Part shown: in pieces, positions 9,122-17,912 of the stretch
Numbering within the stretch: the stretch's first letter is position 1
How the letters are laid out: each line of letters opens with the position of its first letter
Assembly (NCBI RefSeq): GCF_035984415.1
Contig: NZ_CP130720.1
Span: 868,001-932,000 of the forward strand
DNA length: 64,000 nucleotides
From: Streptomyces sp. NBC_01296
Lineage (GTDB): Bacteria > Actinomycetota > Actinomycetes > Streptomycetales > Streptomycetaceae
Direction of reading: 5' to 3'
The notes under the pieces: generated by a model
What the model saw: the letters and a program-made list of their open reading frames with translations, nothing else
The model's database searches: none
Told to the model about the DNA's origin: nothing
Position numbers and translations under genes: made by a program

Positions 9122-11233
9122 TCAGGCTCCGGCCGGGGGCGGGGGCTGGTGCGGGGGCGTGTGGGGGTCGGTGCCGACGCGGGCGACGAGCAGGGCGATG
9201 TCGTCGTCCGCGGAGGCCGGGACCAGGTGGGTGATCAGCGAATCGCACAGGTGGTCCAGCGAGCGCTGGGGTTCGGTGAGCAGGCGGGTCAGTTCGTTCA
9301 GTCGCTCGTCGATGTCGCTGCCGCGGGCTTCGACGAGGCCGTCGGTGTACAGGACGAGGAGGCTGCCCGGCGCGAGGGTGAGGTCGGTGGTGGTGAAAGT
9401 GGTACCGCCGACCCCCAGCGGGATGCCGGGCGGCAGGTCGAGGAGGCGGACCGTGCCGTCGGGCCCCACGGCCACGGGCGGCGGATGCCCGGCGCGGGTG
9501 ATCCGGCAGCGGCCGGTCTCCGGATCGACCACGGCGTACAGGAAGGTGGCGATCATCGGCTCGGCGAGGTCGTCGAGGGTCGCCTCCAGCTGGTTCATCA
9601 GGGCCTCGGGGGCGAGGTCGAGCCGGGCCAGGGCGCGCACGCTGGCGGAGAGCCGTCCCATGACCGCCGCGGCCGCGATGCCGTGGCCCATGACGTCCCC
9701 GATGAGGAGGGCGGCCTTGCCCCCGGGCAGGTGCAGGACGTCGTACCAGTCGCCGCCGATCTCGTTGACGTCGCTGGCCGGCAGGTAGCGGTGGGCGACC
9801 TCGATGCCGGGCGGCGGGGTGATGTGCTGCGGCAGCATGCTGCGCTGCAGGATGACGGCGGTCTCGTGTTCGCGGTGGTAGAGGCGCGCGTTGTCGATGC
9901 TGATGGCCGCGCGGGCGGCGAGCTCGCCGGCGAGGGTGACGTCGTCGGGCCCGAAGGGGCCGACGGGGCTGGTCCGGTAGAAGGTGGCGACGCCGAGTAC
10001 GAGGTCCCGGGCGATCAGCGGCGCCATCATGAACGAGTGCACTCCGACGGGCAGGAGCTGTGCGGGCCGGTTCGTGTGGCGGGCGGCGGAGGCGATGACC
10101 TGCTCGTCCAGGTGGGCGATCAGGAAGGGCCGGCGGGCGGCGAGGGCCTGGGTGTAGGGGGCCGCCGACGGGAAGGTGAGGGTCCTGCCCAGGGGGGCGA
10201 GGATGCCGATCACGGCGGAGCCGGTCAGCGGGGCCTTGCCCAGGCGCCGCAGCCCCACGCCCCCGGCCAGTCCCATGCCGGGCTCGTCGCCGCGGGCGAG
10301 GGTGTCCAGTACGTCCACGGTGGCGGCGTCGGCGAGCTGCGGTACGGCCAGGTCCGCCAGTTCCTGCGCGGTGCGCTCCAGCTCGAGGCTGGCGCCGATG
10401 CGGACGCTGGCCTCGCTGAGCAGGGCCAGCCTGCGGCGGCCTGCCTCGGCCTCGACGTGGTCGTGCTGCTGCTCGGTGATGTCGAGCAGGGAGGCGATCA
10501 CGCCGATCGGGCGGCCGCCGGGGTCCTCCACCCGGACGTACGAGCACGACCACACCCGGTCATGGACCGGGTCGGCCGGGGTACGGCCCGTGCGGCGCCG
10601 GTCCAGCAGCGGCTCCCCCGTGGCCAGGACCAGCCGCATCGCGTCCTCCATGTCCTCCGCGTTCACCTCGGGCAGGACCTGTGCGAGGCGGCGTCCCACG
10701 TGCGAGGACTCCGAGAGGCCGTTCATCACCTCGAGGGCCGGGTTGACCTGCAGGAATCGCAGCTGCGTGTCGAGGATCGCGATGCCGACGGGCGAGCGGG
10801 CGAACAGCCCGTCCCAGACCGCCGACGATCCCCGGATCCGGCGGGCCGCGTGGGCGTCGGCGGCGAAGACCAGGACCGCGGAGGCGCCGTGGCGCCGGCC
10901 GGGCACCGGGCTGGCCCAGATCTCCAGCTCCAGCGGGTGCCCGTCCTGGTGCCAGGCGGTCACGGTGCCCATCACCCCGCGCCCGGTGACGGCGGTCTCC
11001 CACAGCGCGCGGCCGAGGCTGCGGTCGGCTCCGGGGTGGAGGAGGTCGGCGATGTGCCGGCCGACGATCTGTGGCGGGGTGTAGCCGAGCAGCTCCTGCG
11101 CCGCGCGGTTCCAGCGGACGATGGTGCCGTCCGCGCTGGTGGCGAGCTGCGCCACGGCCAGCGGGCCGAGCCACCCGCCGGCGTCCTGGGCGGCGCCGCT
11201 GATCAGATCCTCGATCGGCGTCTGCTCGTTCAT
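9122..11233 (-). CDS. PAS-PAS-GAF-SpoIIE (PP2C) signalling phosphatase
   Basis: A 703-residue soluble regulator. Two PAS domains (about 25-135 with SADGTIVRWNRAAQELLGYT, and about 145-260 with ILDTQLRFLQVNPALEVMNG) are followed by a GAF domain (about 290-460) and a C-terminal SpoIIE/PP2C phosphatase (about 480-690) carrying EIGGDWYDVLHL, LLIGDVMGHG, RAGHPPP and LYTDGLVEARG, with metal-binding Asp residues in place. Such proteins in Streptomyces dephosphorylate anti-anti-sigma factors in response to small ligands, light or redox. The ATG at 11233 has GGAGG 5 bases upstream; the ATG at 11254 lacks one. It is one of three SpoIIE phosphatases in this window. Confidence 0.9.
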   Translation of the reverse strand: MNEQTPIEDLISGAAQDAGGWLGPLAVAQLATSADGTIVRWNRAAQELLGYTPPQIVGRHIADLLHPGADRSLGRALWETAVTGRGVMGTVTAWHQDGHPLELEIWASPVPGRRHGASAVLVFAADAHAARRIRGSSAVWDGLFARSPVGIAILDTQLRFLQVNPALEVMNGLSESSHVGRRLAQVLPEVNAEDMEDAMRLVLATGEPLLDRRRTGRTPADPVHDRVWSCSYVRVEDPGGRPIGVIASLLDITEQQHDHVEAEAGRRRLALLSEASVRIGASLELERTAQELADLAVPQLADAATVDVLDTLARGDEPGMGLAGGVGLRRLGKAPLTGSAVIGILAPLGRTLTFPSAAPYTQALAARRPFLIAHLDEQVIASAARHTNRPAQLLPVGVHSFMMAPLIARDLVLGVATFYRTSPVGPFGPDDVTLAGELAARAAISIDNARLYHREHETAVILQRSMLPQHITPPPGIEVAHRYLPASDVNEIGGDWYDVLHLPGGKAALLIGDVMGHGIAAAAVMGRLSASVRALARLDLAPEALMNQLEATLDDLAEPMIATFLYAVVDPETGRCRITRAGHPPPVAVGPDGTVRLLDLPPGIPLGVGGTTFTTTDLTLAPGSLLVLYTDGLVEARGSDIDERLNELTRLLTEPQRSLDHLCDSLITHLVPASADDDIALLVARVGTDPHTPPHQPPPPAGA

Positions 11234-11352
11234 CCGGCCTCCACTACCACCCATGGTCGCTCTGGCGGCCCGGAACCGCTTCCCGGCGTGGTCCGGGGCG
11301 TGCTCCGGTGCGGCGGACGCGGCCGCGGCCGCGACGTGGTGGCGGCGCCGGA

Positions 11353-11634
11353 TCAGCGGTCCGTGCGCCGTGCCTCGACGGATGCGGCGAATTCCTCGAG
11401 CGTGGCGTCGCGGAGCTCCTCCTCCTCGACCGTGATGCCCAGCATGTCGTGAACGGCGATGGCCATTTCGACGATCATGAGCGAATCGGTCAGCAGGTCA
11501 CGCATGGGCGCGTTCGCCCGTACCTCGTCGGAGGGGATTTCGAGCCTCTCGACGAGCAGTTCGCTGATCACGTCGAGGACGGATTCCGGGGCGGAAGTAG
11601 TCACGGATTCTCTCATTTGCGGTATCGGTGCCAT
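11353..11634 (-). CDS. Acyl carrier protein
   Basis: An acidic protein of 93 residues (or 83 from GTG 11604) with the fold and length of acyl carrier proteins: VLDVISELLVERL, then LLTDSLMIVEMA, where the Ser of DSL is the 4'-phosphopantetheine attachment site, and a C-terminal helix (ATLEEFAASVE). It would carry acyl thioesters for the nearby ketosynthase and acyltransferase. The start is uncertain: ATG 11634 lacks a clear ribosome site, while GTG 11604 follows GAGAGA and gives a standard ACP N-terminus. It is divergent from the acyltransferase gene, with 124 bases between them. Confidence 0.85.
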   Translation of the reverse strand: MAPIPQMRESVTTSAPESVLDVISELLVERLEIPSDEVRANAPMRDLLTDSLMIVEMAIAVHDMLGITVEEEELRDATLEEFAASVEARRTDR

Positions 11635-11758
11635 GTGCAGCAGGGCGGCGAGGGGAGACCCTTCTCGTGCTCAAATAAGTACCACGGCAGAGGATTTACT
11701 CAAAACCCTTCCCTGCCACGCTCGTTGATGATTCCAAACGTGAGAGTGGTGATCATTC

Positions 11759-12550
11759 GTGTCGGAAAGCATGGCCGATGTGACCGAGGTGATCGAGGTG
11801 GCAGGAGCCGAACTCAGGTACGCGAAGCGGCTGCTCGGCGAGGCCGGGGAGAGCACCTGGGACCGCTTCCTCGACTGGCTCGTCGACGACTGGTTCCGGC
11901 TCGAAGTCACCGGGTTGGAGAACATTCCGGCCGAAGGGCCGGCCGTCGTCGTCGCCAACCATTCGGGCGCCTGGGGGCTCGACGGCTTCGTTCTCCAGAA
12001 GGTCCTCACCCGCGGTCTCGGCCGGCCCCTGCACGTACCCGCGGCGCACCTCGTATTCCGGATCCCGGTCATCGGTTCGTACGCCCGCAAGAAAGGCGCC
12101 ATTCCCCTCGACCCGACGCTGGGAGTGGAACATCTGACCGCCGGGGAACTCGTCGGGGTGTTTCCCGAAGGAATGACCGGTCTGGAAAAGCCCTTTCGCA
12201 AGCGCTACCAGCTCCGTCCCTTCAGCCCGGGGTTCGCGGTATCCGCCGTCCGGGCCGGTGCCCCCGTCGTGCCCGTGTCCGTCATCGGCGCCGAGGAAGC
12301 GTGCCCCCGGATCGGGGAAATCCCGGCCCTGGCACGCCTCTTCGGCCTCCCCTACTTCCCGATCACCCCGGCCTTCCCGCTGCCCTCGAAATGGCTCGTC
12401 ACCATCGGCGAGCCGATCCCCGCACCGCGGCGGCCCGAGTCCTACGCCGCCCGCTCGGCCGCGGCCCGCCTGCTGTGTGCCGAAGCCCAGGCTGCCGTGC
12501 AGGCCCTGGTGGACCGGGAACGGCGCAGGCGGGACACGCCGTTCTGGTAA
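11759..12550 (+). CDS. PlsC-like 1-acyl-glycerophosphate acyltransferase family protein
   Basis: A 263-residue protein of the lysophospholipid acyltransferase superfamily. It contains the acyl-transfer His/Asp motif as ANHSGAWGLDGF (His and Asp six residues apart, wider than the usual four) and FPEGMTG in place of the FPEGTR block. It lacks clear membrane helices and may act at the membrane surface. It should move an acyl chain from an ACP or CoA thioester to a hydroxyl group, but the variant motif leaves the acceptor open. GTG 11759 is the first start; ATG 11771 is an alternative. It faces an ACP gene and a ketosynthase gene, suggesting a lipid-assembly set. Confidence 0.78.
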   Translation: MSESMADVTEVIEVAGAELRYAKRLLGEAGESTWDRFLDWLVDDWFRLEVTGLENIPAEGPAVVVANHSGAWGLDGFVLQKVLTRGLGRPLHVPAAHLVFRIPVIGSYARKKGAIPLDPTLGVEHLTAGELVGVFPEGMTGLEKPFRKRYQLRPFSPGFAVSAVRAGAPVVPVSVIGAEEACPRIGEIPALARLFGLPYFPITPAFPLPSKWLVTIGEPIPAPRRPESYAARSAAARLLCAEAQAAVQALVDRERRRRDTPFW

Positions 12551-12572
12551 CCGCCGCGCCCTGGAGGCCGGA

Positions 12573-13640
12573 TCACCCTCCCTCGGCCACCGCCCGCACG
12601 TCGGGCCAGACCAGGGTGGTCGATCCCCAGGCCAGCCCCGCGCCGTACGCGGTGAGCGCCACCCGCAGGCCCGGCGACAGCGTTCCGGCGGCGGCCGCCT
12701 GGGCCAGCAGTACGGGCACCGAGGCGGCCGCCGTGTTCCCGTACCTCTCGATGTGCGAGAGCACCTGCCCGGGCGCCAGGCCCAGCTCGGCGGTGAGACC
12801 GTCCAGGATCCGCTGGTTGGCCTGATGGGCGATGAGCAGGTCCAGATCGCCCGGCAGCCACCCGGCCCGGTCCACGGCCCGTGTCACGGAGTCGCACATG
12901 CCGACGACGGCCTGCTTGAGTACGGCGGGCCCGTCCATCCGGAAGTACGGGGAGGACCCCTCGTCCGGAGCCGCCGGTTTCCGCTTCTTCGCGCGCGCAC
13001 CGCCGCCGGTAATCTCCAGGAGATCCGCCTGTGTGCCGTCACTGCCCAGGTCGAAGGGCCCGAGCGCGCCGGGCGTTCCGGCCTCGCCCGCGCGCAGCAC
13101 CACCGCCCCCGCCCCGTCGCCGAAGATGGCAGACATCAGCCAGTCCTGCGGATCGAGGAATGCGCTGAACACGTCCGAGGCGACCAGCAGAACACTGTCG
13201 AACGTCCCGGCGGTGAACAGCGAGGAGGCCACTCCCAGGCCGTACAGGAATCCGCTGCAGCCCGATGTCAGGTCGAAGGCGGGTACCGTACCCAGCCCCA
13301 ACCTCGCCGCGACCTCCGGAGCTCCGGCCGGCAGGAGCCGGTCCGGGGAGACCGTGACCAGGACGACCGCGCCGACCGCGCAGGCCCCGGCCGCCGTCAG
13401 CGCGTGCCGGCCGGCCCGTACGGCCAGGTCGACGGTGGCCTCCCCGTCGGCGATGCGCCGGCTCGCCACGCCGATGCGGGTGCGGATCCACTCGTCGCCG
13501 ATGGGCCGCTGCCCGCACAGCTCGGCGTTGGTGAGGACGCGCGGCGGGACGTACGCGCCGAGCCCCGCGAGGACGGCGCCGCGGCCGCGCGCAGACCCGG
13601 ACGCGGCCGCGTCCGCGGGGATGTCTGCCGAGATGTCCAT
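12573..13640 (-). CDS. 3-oxoacyl-ACP synthase III (FabH-like ketosynthase)
   Basis: A 355-residue thiolase-fold enzyme with the full FabH triad: Cys128 in TSGCSGFLYG, His272 in AHQANQRIL and Asn302 in RYGNTAAAS. It should condense an acyl-CoA or acyl-thioester starter with malonyl-ACP, or transfer acyl groups. An insertion with basic residues (GGGARAKKRKP, about residues 212-222) is unusual, as is the Ala/Ser-rich N-terminal 20 residues. It is 13 bases downstream of the P450-like gene on the same strand, so probably co-transcribed. With the ACP and the acyltransferase it suggests a specialised acyl-lipid pathway rather than housekeeping fatty acid synthesis. Confidence 0.88.
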   Translation of the reverse strand: MDISADIPADAAASGSARGRGAVLAGLGAYVPPRVLTNAELCGQRPIGDEWIRTRIGVASRRIADGEATVDLAVRAGRHALTAAGACAVGAVVLVTVSPDRLLPAGAPEVAARLGLGTVPAFDLTSGCSGFLYGLGVASSLFTAGTFDSVLLVASDVFSAFLDPQDWLMSAIFGDGAGAVVLRAGEAGTPGALGPFDLGSDGTQADLLEITGGGARAKKRKPAAPDEGSSPYFRMDGPAVLKQAVVGMCDSVTRAVDRAGWLPGDLDLLIAHQANQRILDGLTAELGLAPGQVLSHIERYGNTAAASVPVLLAQAAAAGTLSPGLRVALTAYGAGLAWGSTTLVWPDVRAVAEGG

Positions 13641-13653
13641 GAATCCGTCCGCC

Positions 13654-15150
13654 TCAGTCCGTCAGCCGCTTGGCTGCCCGCCGTACGCCGTCCGCCGCCG
13701 TCGCACAGCGCTCGGCGTGGCCCAGCAGGGCCATGCGGAACCGCTCCCCCTCCTCGTCGGTGCTCCAGCCGCTGTTCCCGGCACAGGCCGCGAGGCTCTC
13801 CGCGTGCCGCTCCAGCCGGTCGGCGCTGGCGTGCGCCAGGGCTCCGTACGCCGCCGGGGCGTAGCCGAACGCCGAGACCGGCACCGCCGTCGGCATGCCG
13901 ACCGTCACGCGCCCGTCGCCCGGCCGGGCGGCGAGGTCCTCGAGCGCCACGACCAGCGTCCGCGGATCGAGCGTGTCCGGCAGCCGGTCCGCGGTGAACT
14001 GCGGGGCGATCACCACCGGGCGGGCCGCCTCCGTGACGGCCCGTACGATCTGCTCGGCGACGAGCGCCGCGAACCGTGTCGCCGCGCACCCGGTCGGTGC
14101 CCCGCACAGCGGCGGCATCCCCGAAGCCAGCGCCGCCGCCGAAGTCCCCGACGGCCCCGGGTCCGGGCGGTCCTCGCCGTCCAGGCCGCGCAGCCAGCCG
14201 GGCACCCGCAGGATCTCGGTCCCGGCCCCGACCGCGAGGTCCTGCCATACGAAGTCGGCCCGTACGGGGTACACGGCCGCGGCCACCGGCGGCCAGCGGC
14301 GCAGCGCCTCGCCCACGGCCGCCTCCGGGGTCGCCGCGGCGCCCACGGCGATCAGGGCCAGTGCCTGGAGCACCGTCCCGGCGGCTGCCTCGGACACCAG
14401 CGCGAGCGCGTGCGCGACGGCGGGTACGGCTGCCTCCGGCTCGGTGCCCTTGCCGCCCGTGCCCTGCGCCGTCATCCGGCCCGCCAGCGAGGCGGGGTCC
14501 GGGTCGGCCAGGTACGGTGCCAGCCGGCGCCGCAGCGCCTCGGCCCGGCCCTCGTACGACCTGCTGTCCGCAGCCGCCGTCGCCGCCGCGAGCACCTCGC
14601 TGAGCAGCGTGTCCTCGACGGCTGCGGCGCCCGCCACCACGCGTCGGCCCAGCCGCTGCATGCCGCGCTGCCAGTCGTGCCACTCCAGCGTGCCGTCCCC
14701 GCGCCGGGCCGCGATCACCCGGTCCACGTCCTCGGTCAGCAGGGCGCCCAGCTCGGCGGCCGGAACCGCCGCGTCCCGGGGCAGCGGCACGTGCGGCGAC
14801 AGTCCGTACCGCTGCCCGCCGGCCGTGAGGCCGACCGCGGGTGCGAGCGCACCCGCCTCGTCCGCCCGGGCGAGCAGGCCCGCGGCGTCGGCCGTGGCCA
14901 GCGGCAGCAGGAAGGGCCCGAACGGGGTGCGCAGCTGCACCGGCCGTCCGGAGCGGGTGCGCCGCAGGAACGCGAGCAGCCGGCGCGTCACCCCTTCCCG
15001 GGTCAGCACGTCCAGCCCCAGGGCGCGGGCGGGGGCGTCCACCCACGGCAGGCGCTGGGCGACCATCGCCGCGCTGAACACGGCGTTCTCCAGGGGCCAG
15101 GCCGTCGCGGGGCGTCGCTCCTTGGCGGCCGGGTTGTCGGCAGTGGTCAT
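13654..15150 (-). CDS. Divergent cytochrome P450-like protein
   Basis: A 498-residue protein. The C-terminal half follows a P450 plan: an Ala-rich I-helix position (ALALVSEAAAGTVLQALAL) without the acid/Thr pair, a K-helix EALRRWPP (ExxR kept), a beta region (DLAVGAGTEILRVP) and a heme-loop-like PLCGAPTGCAATRFA with a candidate axial Cys but no Gly two residues after it. It may be a degenerate P450 that binds heme weakly, a peroxygenase-like variant or a non-catalytic partner. The ATG at 15150 has AAGGGAG behind it. It lies between the lipase and the ketosynthase genes on one strand, so it probably acts on an acyl intermediate. Confidence 0.6.
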   Translation of the reverse strand: MTTADNPAAKERRPATAWPLENAVFSAAMVAQRLPWVDAPARALGLDVLTREGVTRRLLAFLRRTRSGRPVQLRTPFGPFLLPLATADAAGLLARADEAGALAPAVGLTAGGQRYGLSPHVPLPRDAAVPAAELGALLTEDVDRVIAARRGDGTLEWHDWQRGMQRLGRRVVAGAAAVEDTLLSEVLAAATAAADSRSYEGRAEALRRRLAPYLADPDPASLAGRMTAQGTGGKGTEPEAAVPAVAHALALVSEAAAGTVLQALALIAVGAAATPEAAVGEALRRWPPVAAAVYPVRADFVWQDLAVGAGTEILRVPGWLRGLDGEDRPDPGPSGTSAAALASGMPPLCGAPTGCAATRFAALVAEQIVRAVTEAARPVVIAPQFTADRLPDTLDPRTLVVALEDLAARPGDGRVTVGMPTAVPVSAFGYAPAAYGALAHASADRLERHAESLAACAGNSGWSTDEEGERFRMALLGHAERCATAADGVRRAAKRLTD

Positions 15151-15176
15151 CGGTCGGTCTCCCTTGTGGTCCCTTG

Positions 15177-15211
15177 GGTCACTTGTGATCACGGAGGTCA
15201 CTTGCGATCAC
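15177..15211. repeat. Tandem 16-base repeat between lipase and P450-like genes
   Basis: Two copies of GGTCACTTGyGATCAC at 15177-15192 and 15196-15211, differing at one base, with a 19-base period. The second copy overlaps the lipase stop codon. It is probably a local duplication at the gene junction; no function is evident. Confidence 0.5.
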
Positions 15212-16674
15212 TTGTCGCGCAGCATGTACGGCTGGTTGCCGACGACTTCGCCGTCGTATGCGCCGATCAGCTTGTTGACCTGCTCCCGGTGGTGCGTGAA
15301 CTCCCCGCGCAGCGCGTCGGAGTACGCCTGCGGGGCGTGCGACAGCGGGTAGTCGTACGACTCGTCGAGCCAGGCCAGTTCGACCCAGCTGTCGGGGATG
15401 TCGTTGGGCGAGGCCGGTCCGCGCCCGTCCAGCCCCGGGATCACGTCGTGCTTGTTGACGAGGCTGATCACCTGGGTGGTGTGGTCGGCGGGCCGCTTGC
15501 TGTCGATCGGGGAGCCGATCGCGACCACGTGCGTGACCCGGTAGGTGGAGGAGACCTCCACGTCGCTCGCGAGGTTCATGGCGGTCATCCCGCCGAGGCT
15601 GTGCCCGACGATCATCAGGTCCGAACCGGTGGGCAACCCGGCCCGCCGGAGCAGCTTCTTCGCGGCACGGGTGTACGTCGTGTCGGTGCGCAGCAGTCCG
15701 TCGAACGCGCCGACGAGGTCCTGCGGGGTGCTGTTGCTCAGCAGGCCGAAGCTCGTGCCGGGCAGCAGGAGCACGTACCGTACGGCGCCGTCGGCGCACG
15801 CGACGCGGCGCAGCAGCACCAGGCCGTGGTTGCCCAGGGCCCCGATGTCGTTCACGTAGCTGACGATGTCGTTGCGGGAGGTGGCGAGCACCTTCGCGAG
15901 GATCGGGTCGGGCTCGGTGCGTTCTGCGCGGCCGGGGCCGGGGTTGAGGAACTTCAGGACCGAACTCGGCAGTCCGAGGAACGGGTCGGTGGTCGGCACG
16001 CCGCCGGCGAGCGTCACCCATGAGAAGTCGTCGTTGACCGGGTTCTCGTCGAGCATGCCGAGCAGGGCCATCAGCTCCATGATCACGGGGCTCACCGTGG
16101 TCAGGGCGCGGGTCACGCCCAACAGCTCGATCAGCCCGTACATCGCCCGCAGTGCCTCCAGCCGGTTCCCGGCCACCATGGCGTCGGTGAGGCGGCGCGC
16201 GGCCGGCGCATCGAGGTTGGGATGATCGGCCGCGGCCGCCTTGATCCGCAGGGCGAAGGCGTCCACGGCCATGGCCACCTTGGCGGGGCGGCGGTACGTC
16301 ATGCTCCCGGCCATCCGGGCGAGTTCGCCGATCAGGCCGCCGTTGGCCCCGAACCCGAGCCCGGTGGAGGCGGTCAGCGCCTGGGCGCAGGAAGCGGCCG
16401 TACCGAGCGCCCAGCCGGGGCGGCGCAGCGCTTCCAGCCCGAACCGCCAGCTGCACAGGGCTCCGGTCAGCTCGGCGCCGGACTGCTTGGCCGTCAGGGC
16501 CGCGTCCGCGAGCAGGACCGACGCCGCGATGAGGAGCTCGGAGTCGATCCGCTCCGGGGCCGGTTCCGGAGCGGCCGGAGCGGGTACGGCCGGGGCCGCG
16601 CTCTGGGCAGCGGCATCCGGACCCTTCCGCGCGGGGAGACGCTGAGCCGTTTCGTCGACCACCTGAGGCGCCAC
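15208..16674 (-). CDS. Lipase/esterase with GHSLGG serine-hydrolase motif
   Basis: A protein of about 488 residues. The C-terminal half is an alpha/beta hydrolase with the class 3 lipase nucleophile elbow VGHSLGGMTAMN, preceded by YVLLLPGTSFG (oxyanion region) and followed by an Asp-rich segment (NKHDVIPGLDG) and a His-containing tail (EFTHHREQ). The N-terminal 200 residues are Ala/Pro-rich then helical, with no clear signal peptide. It may cleave or transfer an acyl ester. The start chosen is GTG 16674, with GAGG about 7 bases upstream; ATG 16689 is an alternative with poor spacing. It is the first gene of the lipase, P450-like, ketosynthase run on the minus strand. Confidence 0.75.
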   Translation of the reverse strand: MAPQVVDETAQRLPARKGPDAAAQSAAPAVPAPAAPEPAPERIDSELLIAASVLLADAALTAKQSGAELTGALCSWRFGLEALRRPGWALGTAASCAQALTASTGLGFGANGGLIGELARMAGSMTYRRPAKVAMAVDAFALRIKAAAADHPNLDAPAARRLTDAMVAGNRLEALRAMYGLIELLGVTRALTTVSPVIMELMALLGMLDENPVNDDFSWVTLAGGVPTTDPFLGLPSSVLKFLNPGPGRAERTEPDPILAKVLATSRNDIVSYVNDIGALGNHGLVLLRRVACADGAVRYVLLLPGTSFGLLSNSTPQDLVGAFDGLLRTDTTYTRAAKKLLRRAGLPTGSDLMIVGHSLGGMTAMNLASDVEVSSTYRVTHVVAIGSPIDSKRPADHTTQVISLVNKHDVIPGLDGRGPASPNDIPDSWVELAWLDESYDYPLSHAPQAYSDALRGEFTHHREQVNKLIGAYDGEVVGNQPYMLRDK

Positions 16675-17098
16675 TTTCCTACCTCTCATCCCTGTGCAAG
16701 GGCTTTGCAGCCTTGCCCGTTGTGTGCGGGGGAATCGTGGCACCGAATGTGATCCTTTCCGCGCGGCCGGACCCTCGTTTCCGCGTGTCAGCCGCCGTGC
16801 GACCGCCGGCCCGGACCCCCTCGCGGGCCGCTGCCCACGGGGGCGACGCCGCATCCGGCAGGGGCCCGGTTCACCCGACGGGGTTGGCCGCGCCCGGGAG
16901 GATGACCCCACCCCCTCCCGGTTGACACGCCCCACCGCGGCCTCGGCCACAGACCGGGCGAGGGTCGGCGCGATGAGCTCCGGGACGCCGCCCGGCGGGT
17001 CGGGCCTCCGGCGCACTGCTTGGCATGCACGCGGCGTACAGTCGGGCTGCCGACGCCAGGACCCGACCGCCCCTCGACGCCGCCCGAAAGCAGGAGCA
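16675..17098. other. Divergent intergenic region, no gene seen
   Basis: About 420 bases between the divergent lipase and dienelactone hydrolase genes. Reading frames here lack starts with ribosome sites and do not resemble proteins. A TTGACA hexamer occurs at 16922-16927 but has no good -10 partner. Promoters for both flanking genes should lie here. Confidence 0.5.
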
Positions 17099-17908
17099 AT
17101 GACAGGCACCGCACCGACCGCCACCCTCGCCGGATGGCGCCGGGCCCCCTTCTCCGCCGAGGGGCTCACGTACGACTGCTTCGAGAAGGGCGAGGGCCCC
17201 GGCGTGGTGCTCCTGCCGGAACTGCCCGGCATCACTCCCGAGGTGCTCGGTCTCGCCGAGCACCTGGTGGGCGAGGGGTTCACCGTCGTGATGCCGTCGT
17301 TGTTCGGCACTCCGGGCAAACCCGTCTCCGTCGCCCGGACCGCGGCCGTCTTCGCCCGCGTCTGCGTCTCCGCGGAGTTCCGGGCCTTCGCCACGAACGC
17401 CCACCGGCCCGTCGCCGACTACCTCCGGGCCCTCGCCCGCGACCTCGCGGCCCGTACCCCCGCCGCGGGGGTCGGTGTCATCGGCCTCTGCTTCACGGGC
17501 GGTTTCGCCCTGGCCGCGGCCGTGGACGACTCCGTCCTGGCCCCCGTCATGAGCCAGCCGTCGGCCCCGATCGCGCTGACCGCCGCCCAGCGCGCGGACG
17601 CCGGTGTCTCCGAGGACGAGCTCCGGCGCGTCGTCGACCGCACGCGCAACAACGGCCTCTGCGTCATGGGGCTTCGCTTCAGTGGGGACTGGATGGCCCC
17701 TGAGGAGCGCTTCGACACCCTGCGTTCCCGGCTCGGGGACGCCTTCAAGGTCATCCGGATCAGCTCCGCCCCGGACAACGGCGACGGCTTCGGCCGCCTG
17801 GCCCACGCGGTCCTGACCCTGGAGGTCCGCGAAACCCCGGCGGATCACCCCGCCCTGAAGGCCCGGGCGGAGGTCACGGCGTTCCTGCACGACCGGCTGG
17901 GCGGCTGA
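17099..17908 (+). CDS. Dienelactone hydrolase family protein
   Basis: A 269-residue alpha/beta hydrolase. It has the family's Cys nucleophile elbow, GLCFTGGFAL (about residues 129-138), an early GVVLLPELPGI strand-turn with the oxyanion region, and a late SAPDNGDGFGRLAHAVLT segment bearing the catalytic His. Dienelactone hydrolases open lactone rings in aromatic catabolism; many Streptomyces members have unknown small ester substrates. The ATG follows AGGAG. The stop is 4 bases before the next start (17913), so the phosphotransferase-like gene is probably in the same operon. Confidence 0.85.
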   Translation: MTGTAPTATLAGWRRAPFSAEGLTYDCFEKGEGPGVVLLPELPGITPEVLGLAEHLVGEGFTVVMPSLFGTPGKPVSVARTAAVFARVCVSAEFRAFATNAHRPVADYLRALARDLAARTPAAGVGVIGLCFTGGFALAAAVDDSVLAPVMSQPSAPIALTAAQRADAGVSEDELRRVVDRTRNNGLCVMGLRFSGDWMAPEERFDTLRSRLGDAFKVIRISSAPDNGDGFGRLAHAVLTLEVRETPADHPALKARAEVTAFLHDRLGG

Positions 17909-17912
17909 CCCG

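Noticed and set aside
9095..11452. Long plus-strand ORF (785 codons) opposite the SpoIIE phosphatase
   Set aside because: Gly/Asp/Val/Gln-rich shadow typical of high-GC antisense frames; the minus strand has full PAS, GAF and phosphatase motifs.
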